This document shows, in pieces, positions 26,750 to 35,175 of a DNA stretch of 64,000 bases. Position 1 is the first letter of the stretch; each line of letters opens with the position of its first letter. The stretch is taken from the NCBI RefSeq assembly GCF_024753245.1, contig NZ_JANUGX010000037.1:1-64000 (forward strand). The letters are read 5' to 3'. The stretch is from Massilia norwichensis (GTDB lineage: Bacteria; Pseudomonadota; Gammaproteobacteria; Burkholderiales; Burkholderiaceae_D). The position numbers and the translations under genes are program-made. The notes below the pieces were generated by a model, which was given only the letters and a program-made list of their open reading frames with translations, ran no database searches and was not told the DNA's origin.

Positions 26750-27019
26750 TTAGCGAACACGACCGCGACGCAGCAGGTTCACGATGGCCAGCAGGATGAC
26801 TGCGCCCAGGAAGGAAACCAGCAGGGACGAAACGCTGAAGTCATCGGAGTTGATGGTGCCGGAGCCAAACAGCGGCGACAGCAGCCAGCCACCCAGGAAG
26901 GCGCCAACAATACCGACCACGACATTCAAAATCATGCCTTGTTCAGCGTCCGTCTTCATGACCATGCTGGCGAGCCAGCCGAGAATACCACCGACGACGA
27001 TCCAGATAATGAATAACAT
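26750..27019 (-). CDS. GlsB/YeaQ/YmgE family stress membrane protein
   Basis: This 89-residue protein has three hydrophobic segments with glycine-rich helices (IIWIVVGGILGWLASMVM, ILNVVVGIVGAFLGGWLLSP and a C-terminal helix ending RRGRVR). It is a typical member of the small transglycosylase-associated/GlsB family. These proteins sit in the inner membrane and are often induced by general stress, but their mechanism is unknown. It is divergent from the glycine-zipper stress protein, with a 283-base promoter region between them. Confidence 0.92.
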   Translation of the reverse strand: MLFIIWIVVGGILGWLASMVMKTDAEQGMILNVVVGIVGAFLGGWLLSPLFGSGTINSDDFSVSSLLVSFLGAVILLAIVNLLRRGRVR

Positions 27020-27302
27020 GTTGATTCCTCCTCAAGTTGGAAAACATACTCCAGGCCAATTGATTGCCGAGGCCATGGGCAAAGTCTAGTGATGCGTACG
27101 TACCCGGGTCGGTGCGGCAACGAACGTTAGACGCGCAAAGTGCGGCAGTGTTCTGTTGATCGGTGGAATGGTGCATGTACCGTGCGTCAGCGAACAGAAG
27201 CGCACTGCTGGGCAGGCGTACCGTTGATCCACTCGCATTACCAAATTTGCATCACTCCAGACGCAATATGTGCTTAGCACACTGACCTTGAGAGGACACA
27301 CC

Positions 27303-28784
27303 ATGAGCAGCTACGACACCACCACCAAGAACAATCAGAACCGCATGGTCACCGGCCTGTTCCCGGACCGCGCCAGCGCCGAACGCGCTTATCACTCCAT
27401 CTCGACCCGCGGCTACACCAAGGACGACGTCAACCTGATGATGTCGGACTCGACCCGCAAAACCCATTTCAACGACACCGAAACTGAACTCGGCAGCAAG
27501 GCAGCCGAAGGCGCCGGCGTCGGTGCAGGTATCGGCGGCACCATCGGCGCCGTGCTGGCCGGCGTGGCGGCACTGGGCACCAGCCTGGTGATCCCGGGCG
27601 CAGGCCTGGTCGTTGCCGGTCCGCTGGCAGCAGCGCTGGCCGGTGCAGGCGCAGGCGGCATCACCGGCGGCCTGATCGGCGCACTGATCGGCGCCGGCAT
27701 TCCGGAAGAGCGCGTCAAGCACTATGAAGAAGGCATCAACCAGGGCGGCATCGTGATGGGCGTGACCCCGCGTAACGACGAAGACGTCGAGCACATCCAG
27801 CGCTCGTTCACCGACAACGGCGGTTCGCACGTGATCGGCACCGGCATCGGCGCCGCCGCAGGTGCTGCCGTGGGCGCCGGCATCGGCTCGGCCGCAGGTC
27901 CGATCGGCACGCTGGCTGGTGCAGCCATCGGCGGCATCGCCGGCGGCATGGCCGGCAAGGGCGCCGGCGAAGTCGTGAACCCGAAACCGGGCGATGACCT
28001 GGGTGAACACTACATGGCCAAGGGCGTCGGCGCAGGCGCCGGTGCCGCAATGGGCGCCGCTGCCGGTGCAGTGGCAGGTCCGGTCGGCATGGCTGCCGGC
28101 GCAGCGATCGGCGGCCTGGCCGGCGGCGCGGCAGGCCGCGGCGCGGGCGAAGTCGTGAACCCGCATTCGGAAGACCGCCTGCATGAGCACAACCTGGCCC
28201 AGGGCACCGGCGCTGCCGGTGGCGCCATGGCTGGCGCTGCGATCGGTGCCGCAGCCGGCCCGATCGGCGCGGTGGCTGGCGCGGTCGCCGGCGGCATTGC
28301 CGGCGACATGGCCGGCAAGGGCGCGGCCGAAGTCGTGAACCCGAAACCGGGCGACCAACTGCATGAGCACAACCTGGCCGGCGGCGTCGGCGTGGGCGGC
28401 GGTGCGGCTACCGGTGCGGCCATCGGCGCCGTCGGCGGTCCGATCGGCGCGGCAGCCGGCGCAGCCATCGGCGGCATCGCCGGCGGCATGGTCGGCAAGG
28501 GTGCCGGCCACCTGGTCAACCCGACCGAGGAAGACAACTACTGGCGCACCAACTACCAGACCCAGTCGCACTACACCCCGGGCTACACCTACGACGACTA
28601 CTCGCCGGCCTACGCCCTGGGCTACAACAACTCGGGCCGCTTCCCGTCCTACGACCTGGCCGAGCCGCACATGGCCGACGAATGGGATCGCGTGAAGGGC
28701 AACTCGCGCCTGACCTGGGACCAGGCCAAGTCGGCCAGCCGTTCCGCCTGGGACCGCGTCGAGCACCGCCGCAGCAGCATCTAA
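27303..28784 (+). CDS. Modular glycine-zipper protein with YflT/GS17M-like N-terminus
   Basis: This 493-residue protein starts with a stress-protein-like domain (about 15-50, MVTGLFPDRASAERAYHSI) and repeats a related motif after the first hydrophobic stretch (ERVKHYEEGINQGGIVMGV). Then come four glycine-zipper blocks. The last three are exact 60-residue modules (codons starting at 27960, 28140 and 28320), each opening with a soluble linker like GAGEVVNPKPGDxLHEHNLA and ending in a GxxxG-rich hydrophobic helix pair. The C-terminal 95 residues are polar and aromatic. The ATG at 27303 has GAGAGGA upstream. It is probably a membrane-associated stress protein with no known function. Confidence 0.8.
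   Translation: MSSYDTTTKNNQNRMVTGLFPDRASAERAYHSISTRGYTKDDVNLMMSDSTRKTHFNDTETELGSKAAEGAGVGAGIGGTIGAVLAGVAALGTSLVIPGAGLVVAGPLAAALAGAGAGGITGGLIGALIGAGIPEERVKHYEEGINQGGIVMGVTPRNDEDVEHIQRSFTDNGGSHVIGTGIGAAAGAAVGAGIGSAAGPIGTLAGAAIGGIAGGMAGKGAGEVVNPKPGDDLGEHYMAKGVGAGAGAAMGAAAGAVAGPVGMAAGAAIGGLAGGAAGRGAGEVVNPHSEDRLHEHNLAQGTGAAGGAMAGAAIGAAAGPIGAVAGAVAGGIAGDMAGKGAAEVVNPKPGDQLHEHNLAGGVGVGGGAATGAAIGAVGGPIGAAAGAAIGGIAGGMVGKGAGHLVNPTEEDNYWRTNYQTQSHYTPGYTYDDYSPAYALGYNNSGRFPSYDLAEPHMADEWDRVKGNSRLTWDQAKSASRSAWDRVEHRRSSI
27960..28499 (+). repeat. Three tandem 180-base coding repeats
   Basis: Units start at 27960, 28140 and 28320, each exactly 60 codons and in frame. Each encodes one polar linker and one glycine-zipper segment. 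The exact period shows growth by in-frame duplication. Confidence 0.8.
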
Positions 28785-28798
28785 ATAGCTAGGGTGGG

Positions 28799-28825
28799 GT
28801 AAATCAGTCCGGGGGACTGATTTAC
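28799..28825. repeat. Short hairpin after the glycine-zipper gene
   Basis: An 11-base inverted repeat (gtaaatcagtc with gactgatttac) has a five-base loop. It lies 15 bases past the stop codon and just before a true terminator, and lacks a T-run of its own. The surrounding agggtgggg and gtgcccccc resemble a degenerate GTGGGCAC-type element. Confidence 0.5.
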
Positions 28826-28837
28826 GTGCCCCCAAAT

Positions 28838-28872
28838 AAAAACCCCGGCGCCTTGCGGTGCCGGGGTTTTTT
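28838..28872. terminator. Bidirectional rho-independent terminator
   Basis: A strong GC stem (aaccccggc with gccggggtt) is flanked by A and T tracts. It lies between the converging glycine-zipper and yceI genes and can serve both strands. Confidence 0.85.
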
Positions 28873-28924
28873 AACGTGGGCTCGGCGAGCCTACGCCGGC
28901 CGCGCCTGCCCTACAATCAAGACA

Positions 28925-29497
28925 TTACTGCTTGACGGCTTCGACCTGAATCGCCAGGCGCACTTCCGGATTGAAGCCCATCTGGGTGCCGTAGGCAACG
29001 CCGAAGTCGCTGCGGTTGAAGGTGGCCGAGGCGTCGGCGCCGCACACTTCACGCTTCAGCATCGGGTGCTGGATGCACTTGAACTTGTTGATGGTGAGGG
29101 TCACCGGCTTGGTGACGCCGTGCAGGGTCAGTTGGCCGTCGACGCTGGCCGGCACGTCACCCTTGAACACCAGCTTGCCCTTGTAGGTCGCGGTCGGGAA
29201 TTTGGCGACATCGAACATGTCCGCGCCCTTGGCATGATCGTTCATCTTCTGATGGCCGAAGTCGATGGTGGTGGCGTCGATGGTGATGTCGACGCTGCCG
29301 GTCTTGGCCGCGCGGTCGACGATGATGTCACCCTCGGTCTTGTTGAACTTGCCGCGCCAGGTCGACAGGCCACCGAAGTGATCGGCCTCGAAGCTCGGGT
29401 AAGTATGGTTCGGATCGATCTTGTAAGTGTCGGCGGCGAAGGCGCCGGTTGCGCAGACGGCAGCCAGCAGGGCGATGCTGAGGTTCTTCAGTTTCAT
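28925..29497 (-). CDS. YceI family periplasmic protein
   Basis: This 190-residue protein has a signal peptide (MKLKNLSIALLAAVCATGAFA) and a lipocalin-like YceI barrel beginning DTYKIDPNHTYPSFEADHFGG. Structures of family members bind long isoprenoid or amphiphilic molecules, and the genes often accompany cytochrome b561. Here it is the third gene after a b561 and another yceI on the same strand. I chose the ATG at 29497 because it gives a clean signal peptide. The exact ligand is unknown. Confidence 0.92.
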   Translation of the reverse strand: MKLKNLSIALLAAVCATGAFAADTYKIDPNHTYPSFEADHFGGLSTWRGKFNKTEGDIIVDRAAKTGSVDITIDATTIDFGHQKMNDHAKGADMFDVAKFPTATYKGKLVFKGDVPASVDGQLTLHGVTKPVTLTINKFKCIQHPMLKREVCGADASATFNRSDFGVAYGTQMGFNPEVRLAIQVEAVKQ

Positions 29498-29541
29498 GAG
29501 ACGGTTCCCTTGGGTTGAGTGAGACTGCTTGATTGATGTGA

Positions 29542-30096
29542 TTACTGTCCCGCGGCCACGCGGAACTTGATGACGACTTCGTCGGCGACCATGCTCGTAT
29601 CTTTCCACTCGCCTTCGCCGACATTGAAGGCCAGGCGCTTGATTGGCAGCTGGCCTTCGAATACCTGCTTGCCGGCATCAAGCTTCACGCTGAGCGGGAA
29701 GCTGACATCTTGCGTCTTGCCCTTGATGGTCAGCTTGCCGCTGACGGCCAGCTTGCCGGCGCCGGCCGGCTTGATCGACGAGGACACGAAGCTCGCCTTC
29801 GGGAACTGGGCCGAGTTGAACCATTCCTTCTTTGCGATTTCCTTGTTGTAGTCGGCCTGGCCCATGTCGAAGCTGGCGGTGTCGATATCGACGCGCGCAC
29901 TGGCTTTCTCGGGGTGGGCGGCGTCGTAGTCGATCCGGGCATCGAAGCGTTTAAAACTCGATTCGACCGGCACGTTCATCTGCTTGAACACGGCCGAGAC
30001 GCTGCTGCGGGCGAGGTCGGTCTTGAGCGGGACGGCATTCGCGATCAGGGCGATGCCGAGGAGGGCGCTGCTTAGAAAGGCACGGGTCGGTTTCAT
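29542..30096 (-). CDS. YceI family periplasmic protein, second copy
   Basis: This 184-residue YceI barrel has a signal peptide (MKPTRAFLSSALLGIALIANA). It keeps the family features near SFKRFDARIDYDAAHPEKASARVDIDTASFDMG and GKLTIKGKTQDVSFPL but is quite different from its neighbour. It starts ten bases after the cytochrome b561 gene and is followed 44 bases later by the other yceI gene, so the three form one operon. A shared role in carrying a lipid-like electron carrier is a reasonable guess. Confidence 0.92.
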   Translation of the reverse strand: MKPTRAFLSSALLGIALIANAVPLKTDLARSSVSAVFKQMNVPVESSFKRFDARIDYDAAHPEKASARVDIDTASFDMGQADYNKEIAKKEWFNSAQFPKASFVSSSIKPAGAGKLAVSGKLTIKGKTQDVSFPLSVKLDAGKQVFEGQLPIKRLAFNVGEGEWKDTSMVADEVVIKFRVAAGQ

Positions 30097-30106
30097 GTTT
30101 TCTCCT

Positions 30107-30658
30107 TCAATGGGAACGGCCGGGCAGCATGCGGCGCATGGTGCCGTCGCGGTCGATGAGCTGGTGCTTGAGGGCGGCCAGCACGTGCAAGGCCACCAGC
30201 GCGGCGAGCAGCATGTTCAGCCAGTAGTGCACCCCTTTCAGGGTTTCTGCCAGCGCCGGATCCTTGGCGATCAGGACCGGCAACTGGAACAGGCCGAAGT
30301 ACACCACCGGAAAGCCCGAGGCCAGCGTGTAGAAGTAACCGGACAGCGGCACCGCGAACAGCAGCACGTACAGCAAATGGTGCAGGCCATGCGCCGCGCC
30401 GCGCTGCCACGCGGGCATGGCGGCCGAGAGTGCCGGCGGGCGGTTCTTCAGGCGCCACAGCAGGCGCAAGGCGGCCAGCAGCAGCACCGTCACGCCGGCC
30501 CATTTGTGCCAGGAATAGTAGCGCAGCTTGGTCGGCGAAAAGCCGGGCATGTCCGTCATCACCAGGCCGAGCGTGAACGCGCCCACGATCAGCACGGCGA
30601 TCAGCCAGTGCAGCACGATCGCGGTCGTGGTGTAGCGTTCCTGTTGCTGAGCCTGCAT
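30107..30658 (-). CDS. Cytochrome b561
   Basis: This 183-residue inner-membrane dihaem cytochrome of the prokaryotic b561 family has four membrane helices. Haem-ligand histidines are likely in TAIVLHWLIAVLI, YYSWHKWAGV, GLHHLLYVLLF and ALVALHVLAALKHQ. Homologues move electrons from the quinone pool, for example to superoxide in E. coli CybB. CCGGAGACAGC precedes the ATG. It leads an operon with two yceI genes, a common pairing. Confidence 0.93.
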   Translation of the reverse strand: MQAQQQERYTTTAIVLHWLIAVLIVGAFTLGLVMTDMPGFSPTKLRYYSWHKWAGVTVLLLAALRLLWRLKNRPPALSAAMPAWQRGAAHGLHHLLYVLLFAVPLSGYFYTLASGFPVVYFGLFQLPVLIAKDPALAETLKGVHYWLNMLLAALVALHVLAALKHQLIDRDGTMRRMLPGRSH

Positions 30659-30864
30659 GCTGTCTCCGGAATATGTTCTTGTTGGAATGCGATCTTAGCA
30701 AAATAGTTGCTGTATTGATTCCCCTACTTTAACGATTCCATCCGGCAGGAGGAAGACAGGGAAACGGATAACATTGTTCAGCTGGCGGCACAATCCCTCG
30801 CGAACCCCCAAGCGGCGCACGCTAGAGCGCCCGGCACAGTGCCCAAAAGGAGGTCGAAGGTAAA

Positions 30865-30885
30865 ATGTTGACGAGATCGATTTAA
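30865..30885 (+). CDS. Possible six-residue leader peptide before the TonB receptor
   Basis: A near-perfect Shine-Dalgarno (AAAGGAGGT, 30846-30854) lies 11 bases before an ATG that opens the frame MLTRSI, stop TAA. The stop ends two bases before the first ATG of the TonB receptor, which itself has no ribosome site. This layout could couple receptor translation to the leader. It may also be chance. Confidence 0.3.
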   Translation: MLTRSI

Positions 30886-30887
30886 AA

Positions 30888-32900
30888 ATGATAACTGCCG
30901 GATATGCAAATTTCCGAAAAAAAATGCTGAGATCGTCTGCGCCCGACCGCGTGCCCTTCCTACCCCGCCTGCTGCTGATGCTGGGGATGGCCACGGCCAG
31001 CTGCGCCGTGGCGGGCGAGCGCGCGGACAGCAAGCGTTCGGATGAGCGGCAGACGGAATTCGCCGACCTGTCGATCGAGGAACTGGCGAACATCGACGTG
31101 ACCTCGGTGTCCAAGCGCCACGAGCGCCTGCAGGATGCGCCGGCCTCGGTGTTCGTGATCACCGCCGACGACATTCGCCGCGCCGGCAGCCGCAGCCTGC
31201 CCGAGGCGCTGCGCCTGGCGCCCAACCTGCAGGTGGCGCGCGCAAACAACACCGGCTATTACATCTCGGCGCGCGGCATGAACGGCACCAGCAACAGCCC
31301 GGCCAACAAACTGCTGGTCATGATCGACGGCCGCTCCGTGTATTCGCCGCTGTTTTCGGGCGTGTTCTGGGACGAGCCCGACGTGATGCTGGAAGACGTC
31401 GAGCGCATCGAGGTGATCAGCGGTCCGGGCGGCACCTTGTGGGGCGTGAACGCGGTGTCCGGCGTCATCAACATCACCACCCGTCATGCCGCCGATACCC
31501 AGGGCGACCTGCTGGTGCTGCGCGGCGACAGCGACGGTGCCCAGGCCGCCTTCCGCCATGGCGCCGGCGGCGCAGACCATAGCTGGCGCGTCTATGGCAA
31601 GGTGTTCGGGATCGGGCGCAGCGAACTGCGTACCGGCCAAGCCATCGACGATGCCTGGGACCAGGGGCAGATCGGATTTCGCAGCGATTGGGAGCGCGGC
31701 AACGACCGCTTCAGCGTGAACGGCAATGCCTGGCGCGGACACCAGGGCCAGCCGGCGCCGGGCGCGATCGCGGCGCCGGGCGCCAGCGCCGGCATCGACG
31801 ATATCCACACGCGTGGCGTCAACCTGAGCGGACGCTGGGAGCGTGCGTTGGAAGGCGGCGGCAGCTTCAGCGCCCAGGCCTATTACGACTACCGCTACCG
31901 CCAGGTGCCGCCGACCCTCACGGACGCGGTCGACATCGCCGATATCCAGCTCCAGCATTCGTTGCCAACCATTGGCGCGCACAGCATCGTCTGGGGCGGC
32001 GAATACCGCTACAACTGGGACCATGTCACCAACAGCCGCTTCGTGGCCTTCCTGCCGGCCAAGGACAGGCAGACCTGGGCCAGCCTGTTTGCCCAGGACG
32101 AGATCGCGCTGCGCGACAACCTGCGCCTGACCGCGGGTGCACGCTACGAGCGCAACCCATATACCGGCGCGGAGTTCCTGCCGACCCTGCGCCTGTCCTG
32201 GCGCGTCTCGCCGGCGCACTCGCTGTGGAGCGCCTGGTCGCGCACCGTGCGCGCGCCTTCGCGCCTGGATGTCGACGCTTACATTCCCGGCGTACCGCCC
32301 TTCCTGCTGGCCGGCGGCCCGCGCGTGCGCGCCGAGGTGGCGCGTGTATTCGAGCTGGGCTACCGCGGCCAGGTTGGGCAGGACTTGTCGTATTCGGTGA
32401 CCCTGTATCGCAATTTGTACGACCACCTGCGCACCCAGGATCTGAGCAGCCAGGGCACGATCGAGTTCGGCAACCAGATGAACGGCAGGGCGCACGGCAT
32501 CGAGGCCTGGGCCAGCTACCAGATGAGCGATGCCTGGCGCCTGTCGGCCGGCGCCACCGCGTTGCGCGAGCGCTTCAGCCTGAAGCCGGGCAGCCGCGAC
32601 GCCGGCAGCGTGGCAACCACCGGCGCCGACCCGGCCTACACGGCCCAGCTGCGTTCCAACTATGCCTTCGACAGCACGCGCGAGCTGGAACTGGCGGTGC
32701 GCCGTGTCGGCGCGACCGGACGGCCCGCGGTACCGGGCTACACGGCAGTCGACCTGCGCTTCGGCTGGCGTTTCGCGCCGGGCATGGCCTTGTCGGTGAT
32801 CGGGGCCAACCTGAACGGCGGCCATGGGGAGTACGGGGCAGAGCAGGTCCGCGCCGAGGTGCCGCGGACCCTGGGGATCAAGCTGGTGTGGCAGCGCTGA
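30888..32900 (+). CDS. TonB-dependent outer-membrane receptor
   Basis: This protein of up to 670 residues has a signal-like segment (about 26-42), then a plug domain (about 70-185, with DAPASVFVITADDIRRAGSR and VERIEVISGPGGTLWGVNAVSGVINI), then a 22-strand barrel ending in LGIKLVWQR. It takes up a ligand across the outer membrane using TonB energy. The sequence looks most like the colicin I/vitamin B12-type receptors, but the substrate is not clear. Translation may start at 30888 or at 30924, since neither has a good ribosome site. It is not next to the iron cluster. Confidence 0.88.
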   Translation: MITAGYANFRKKMLRSSAPDRVPFLPRLLLMLGMATASCAVAGERADSKRSDERQTEFADLSIEELANIDVTSVSKRHERLQDAPASVFVITADDIRRAGSRSLPEALRLAPNLQVARANNTGYYISARGMNGTSNSPANKLLVMIDGRSVYSPLFSGVFWDEPDVMLEDVERIEVISGPGGTLWGVNAVSGVINITTRHAADTQGDLLVLRGDSDGAQAAFRHGAGGADHSWRVYGKVFGIGRSELRTGQAIDDAWDQGQIGFRSDWERGNDRFSVNGNAWRGHQGQPAPGAIAAPGASAGIDDIHTRGVNLSGRWERALEGGGSFSAQAYYDYRYRQVPPTLTDAVDIADIQLQHSLPTIGAHSIVWGGEYRYNWDHVTNSRFVAFLPAKDRQTWASLFAQDEIALRDNLRLTAGARYERNPYTGAEFLPTLRLSWRVSPAHSLWSAWSRTVRAPSRLDVDAYIPGVPPFLLAGGPRVRAEVARVFELGYRGQVGQDLSYSVTLYRNLYDHLRTQDLSSQGTIEFGNQMNGRAHGIEAWASYQMSDAWRLSAGATALRERFSLKPGSRDAGSVATTGADPAYTAQLRSNYAFDSTRELELAVRRVGATGRPAVPGYTAVDLRFGWRFAPGMALSVIGANLNGGHGEYGAEQVRAEVPRTLGIKLVWQR

Positions 32901-32902
32901 AT

Positions 32903-32990
32903 CGTCGTTCCCGCGAACGCGGGAACCCAGGTTTGCTTGCGTTTCGATAGCTCACGCAAAACTTGGGCCCCCGCCTGCGCGGGGGCGACG
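32903..32990. repeat. GTCRTTCCCGCG-type inverted repeat, copy 2
   Basis: The left arm starts cgtcgttcccgcgaacgcgg and the right arm ends gcctgcgcgggggcgacg. Each arm also has its own small hairpin. It lies between the converging receptor and purB genes and is a member of the family also found at 21588, 40416, 52144 and 55227. Confidence 0.7.
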
Positions 32991-33015
32991 GAGCAAGCGC
33001 GGGGCGACGAGGTAA

Positions 33016-34395
33016 TTAAATCGCCTTCGCCAGCTGCGCCGCCAGACCCGTGTAGTTTGCGGGCGTCATCGCCAGCATCAGGTCCTTGGCTTCCTGCGGC
33101 ACCGCCAGGCCGGTGATGAACTCTTGCAGCGCTTCGCGGGTGATGCCTTTGCCGCGGGTGAGTTCCTTCAGCTGTTCGTAGGGGTTGGCGATGCCGTAGC
33201 GGCGCATCACGGTCTGCACCGGCTCGGCCAGCACTTCCCAGTTTGCGTCCAGGTCTTGCGCCAGGCGCTGCGGGTTCACTTCCAGCTTGTTCAGGCCGCG
33301 CAGGCAGCTGTCGTAGGCCAGCAGCGCGTAGCCAAAACCGACGCCGATGTTGCGCAGGACCGTGGAGTCGGTCAGGTCGCGCTGCATGCGCGAGACCGGC
33401 AGCTTGTCCGCCATGTGGCGCAGCACCGAATTGGCCAGGCCCAGGTTGCCTTCCGAGTTCTCGAAGTCGATCGGGTTGACCTTGTGCGGCATGGTCGACG
33501 AACCGATCTCGCCGGCCTTCAGCTTCTGCTTGAAGTAGCCCAGCGAGACGTAGGTCCAGATGTCGCGGTTCAGGTCCAGCAGGATGGTGTTGGTGCGCGA
33601 AATGGCGTCGAACAGTTCGGCCATGTAGTCGTGCGGCTCGATCTGGATGGTGTACGGATTGAAGGTCAAGCCAAGCCGCTGCTCGATCACGTTCTTGCTG
33701 AACGCCGGCCAGTCGAAGGACGGATAGGCGGACAGATGGGCGTTGTAGTTGCCGACTGCACCGTTCATCTTGCCGAGGATCTCGACGCCCTCGATGCGCT
33801 TGACGGCGCGCTGCAGGCGCGCGACGACGTTGGCGAACTCTTTACCCAGGGTGGTCGGGCTGGCGGTCTGGCCGTGGGTGCGCGACAGCATCGGCAGCTC
33901 GGCGTTGGCGTGCGCGATCTCGGTGAGCTTGTTAATGATGGCTTGCAGGGCCGGCAACATCACGCCGTCGCGCGCCGCTTTCAGCATCATGCCGTGCGAG
34001 GTGTTGTTGATGTCTTCCGAGGTGCACGCAAAGTGGATGAATTCGCTGGCCGCGACCAGTTCCGGCACATCCTTGACCTTCTCCTTCAGCCAGTATTCGA
34101 CCGCCTTGACGTCGTGGTTGGTGACGGCTTCGATTTCCTTGATGCGGGCGGCGTCAAGGTCCGAGAACGCGGCGCCCAGCCGGTCGAGCAGGGCATTGGC
34201 TTCGTTCGAGAACGGCTTGAGTTCGGCAAAGCCGGCCTGCGACAGCGCCTGCAGCCAGGCGATCTCCACCTTCACGCGGTGGTGCATGAAACCGGCTTCC
34301 GACAGGATGGGGCGCAGCTTGTCGGTCTTGGCGGCGTAGCGGCCGTCCAGCGGGGACAGGGCCGACAGGGTGGAGGAGGAGGCGGTAGAAGTCAT
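33016..34395 (-). CDS. purB: Adenylosuccinate lyase
   Basis: This 459-residue enzyme of the fumarase/aspartase superfamily cleaves SAICAR and adenylosuccinate in purine synthesis, releasing fumarate. The signature loop GEIGSSTMPHKVNPIDFENSEGN holds the catalytic serine. Other family regions are TSEDINNTSHG and SRTHGQTASPTTLGKEF. I chose the ATG at 34395, which gives a protein of E. coli PurB length (456). The frame is open further upstream, but a TAAAAT box in that stretch and the lack of homology there argue against a longer form. Confidence 0.96.
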   Translation of the reverse strand: MTSTASSSTLSALSPLDGRYAAKTDKLRPILSEAGFMHHRVKVEIAWLQALSQAGFAELKPFSNEANALLDRLGAAFSDLDAARIKEIEAVTNHDVKAVEYWLKEKVKDVPELVAASEFIHFACTSEDINNTSHGMMLKAARDGVMLPALQAIINKLTEIAHANAELPMLSRTHGQTASPTTLGKEFANVVARLQRAVKRIEGVEILGKMNGAVGNYNAHLSAYPSFDWPAFSKNVIEQRLGLTFNPYTIQIEPHDYMAELFDAISRTNTILLDLNRDIWTYVSLGYFKQKLKAGEIGSSTMPHKVNPIDFENSEGNLGLANSVLRHMADKLPVSRMQRDLTDSTVLRNIGVGFGYALLAYDSCLRGLNKLEVNPQRLAQDLDANWEVLAEPVQTVMRRYGIANPYEQLKELTRGKGITREALQEFITGLAVPQEAKDLMLAMTPANYTGLAAQLAKAI

Positions 34396-34557
34396 GGCAG
34401 GAAGGGATGGATGCAAAAGCGCGATTTTACCATCCGAAGTCGGCGCGGGCCGGCGTTTGTCAAGTGTCATTTTGCCGGCGTTGCATGCCTTCCTCGACCG
34501 ATATTGCACAGGGAGGCCGATGCTATACTGTCAGCCACTCCCCTAATCTGAGCATTT

Positions 34558-35175
34558 ATGAAACTCATCGGTTCTGTCACCAGTCCCTATGTGCGCAAGG
34601 TGCGCGTCGTGTTGGCAGAGAAGAAGCTCGACTACGTGTTCGAGCTGGAAAACGTCTGGTCGCCGGACACGAAGATTTCGGCATCCAACCCGCTCGGCAA
34701 GGTGCCTTGCCTGGTCATGGAAGACGGCAGCGCCATGTACGACTCGCGCGTGATCGCCGAGTACCTCGACACACTCACGCCGGTTTGCAAGCTGCTGCCG
34801 GCCAACAGCCGCGACCGCGCCAACGTCAAGGTCTGGGAGGCGCTGGCCGATGGTGTTGCCGATGCCGCCGTGCTGGCCTACCTGGAGCGCACCCAGCGCC
34901 CCGCCGAGCTGCAAAGCCCGGCCTGGATCGAGCGCCAGATGGGCAAGGTGCGCGCCGGCCTGCAGGTCATGTCCGATAACCTCGGCGAGCAGCCGTTCTG
35001 CATGGGGATCCATTACACCTTGGCCGACGTCGCGGTCGGCTGCATGCTGGGCTGGCTGCTGCTGCGCTTCCCGGCCATCGCCTGGCGCGACGAGCATCCG
35101 AACCTGGCGCGCCTGTTCGACAAGCTGTCCGAGCGCCAGTCCTTCAAGGATACGGTGCCGGTGGTCCCCGCGTGA
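34558..35175 (+). CDS. Glutathione S-transferase family protein
   Basis: This 205-residue protein has an N-terminal thioredoxin-like domain (about 1-80, SPYVRKVRVVLAEKKLDYVFE, with the cis-proline and glutathione site near LGKVPCLVMEDGSAMYDSRVIAEYL) and an all-helical C-terminal domain. It resembles the YibF-type GSTs of proteobacteria, whose substrates are not known. It is divergent from purB and overlaps the next gene, a sugar kinase, by four bases (GTGA), so the two are likely translated together. Confidence 0.92.
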   Translation: MKLIGSVTSPYVRKVRVVLAEKKLDYVFELENVWSPDTKISASNPLGKVPCLVMEDGSAMYDSRVIAEYLDTLTPVCKLLPANSRDRANVKVWEALADGVADAAVLAYLERTQRPAELQSPAWIERQMGKVRAGLQVMSDNLGEQPFCMGIHYTLADVAVGCMLGWLLLRFPAIAWRDEHPNLARLFDKLSERQSFKDTVPVVPA

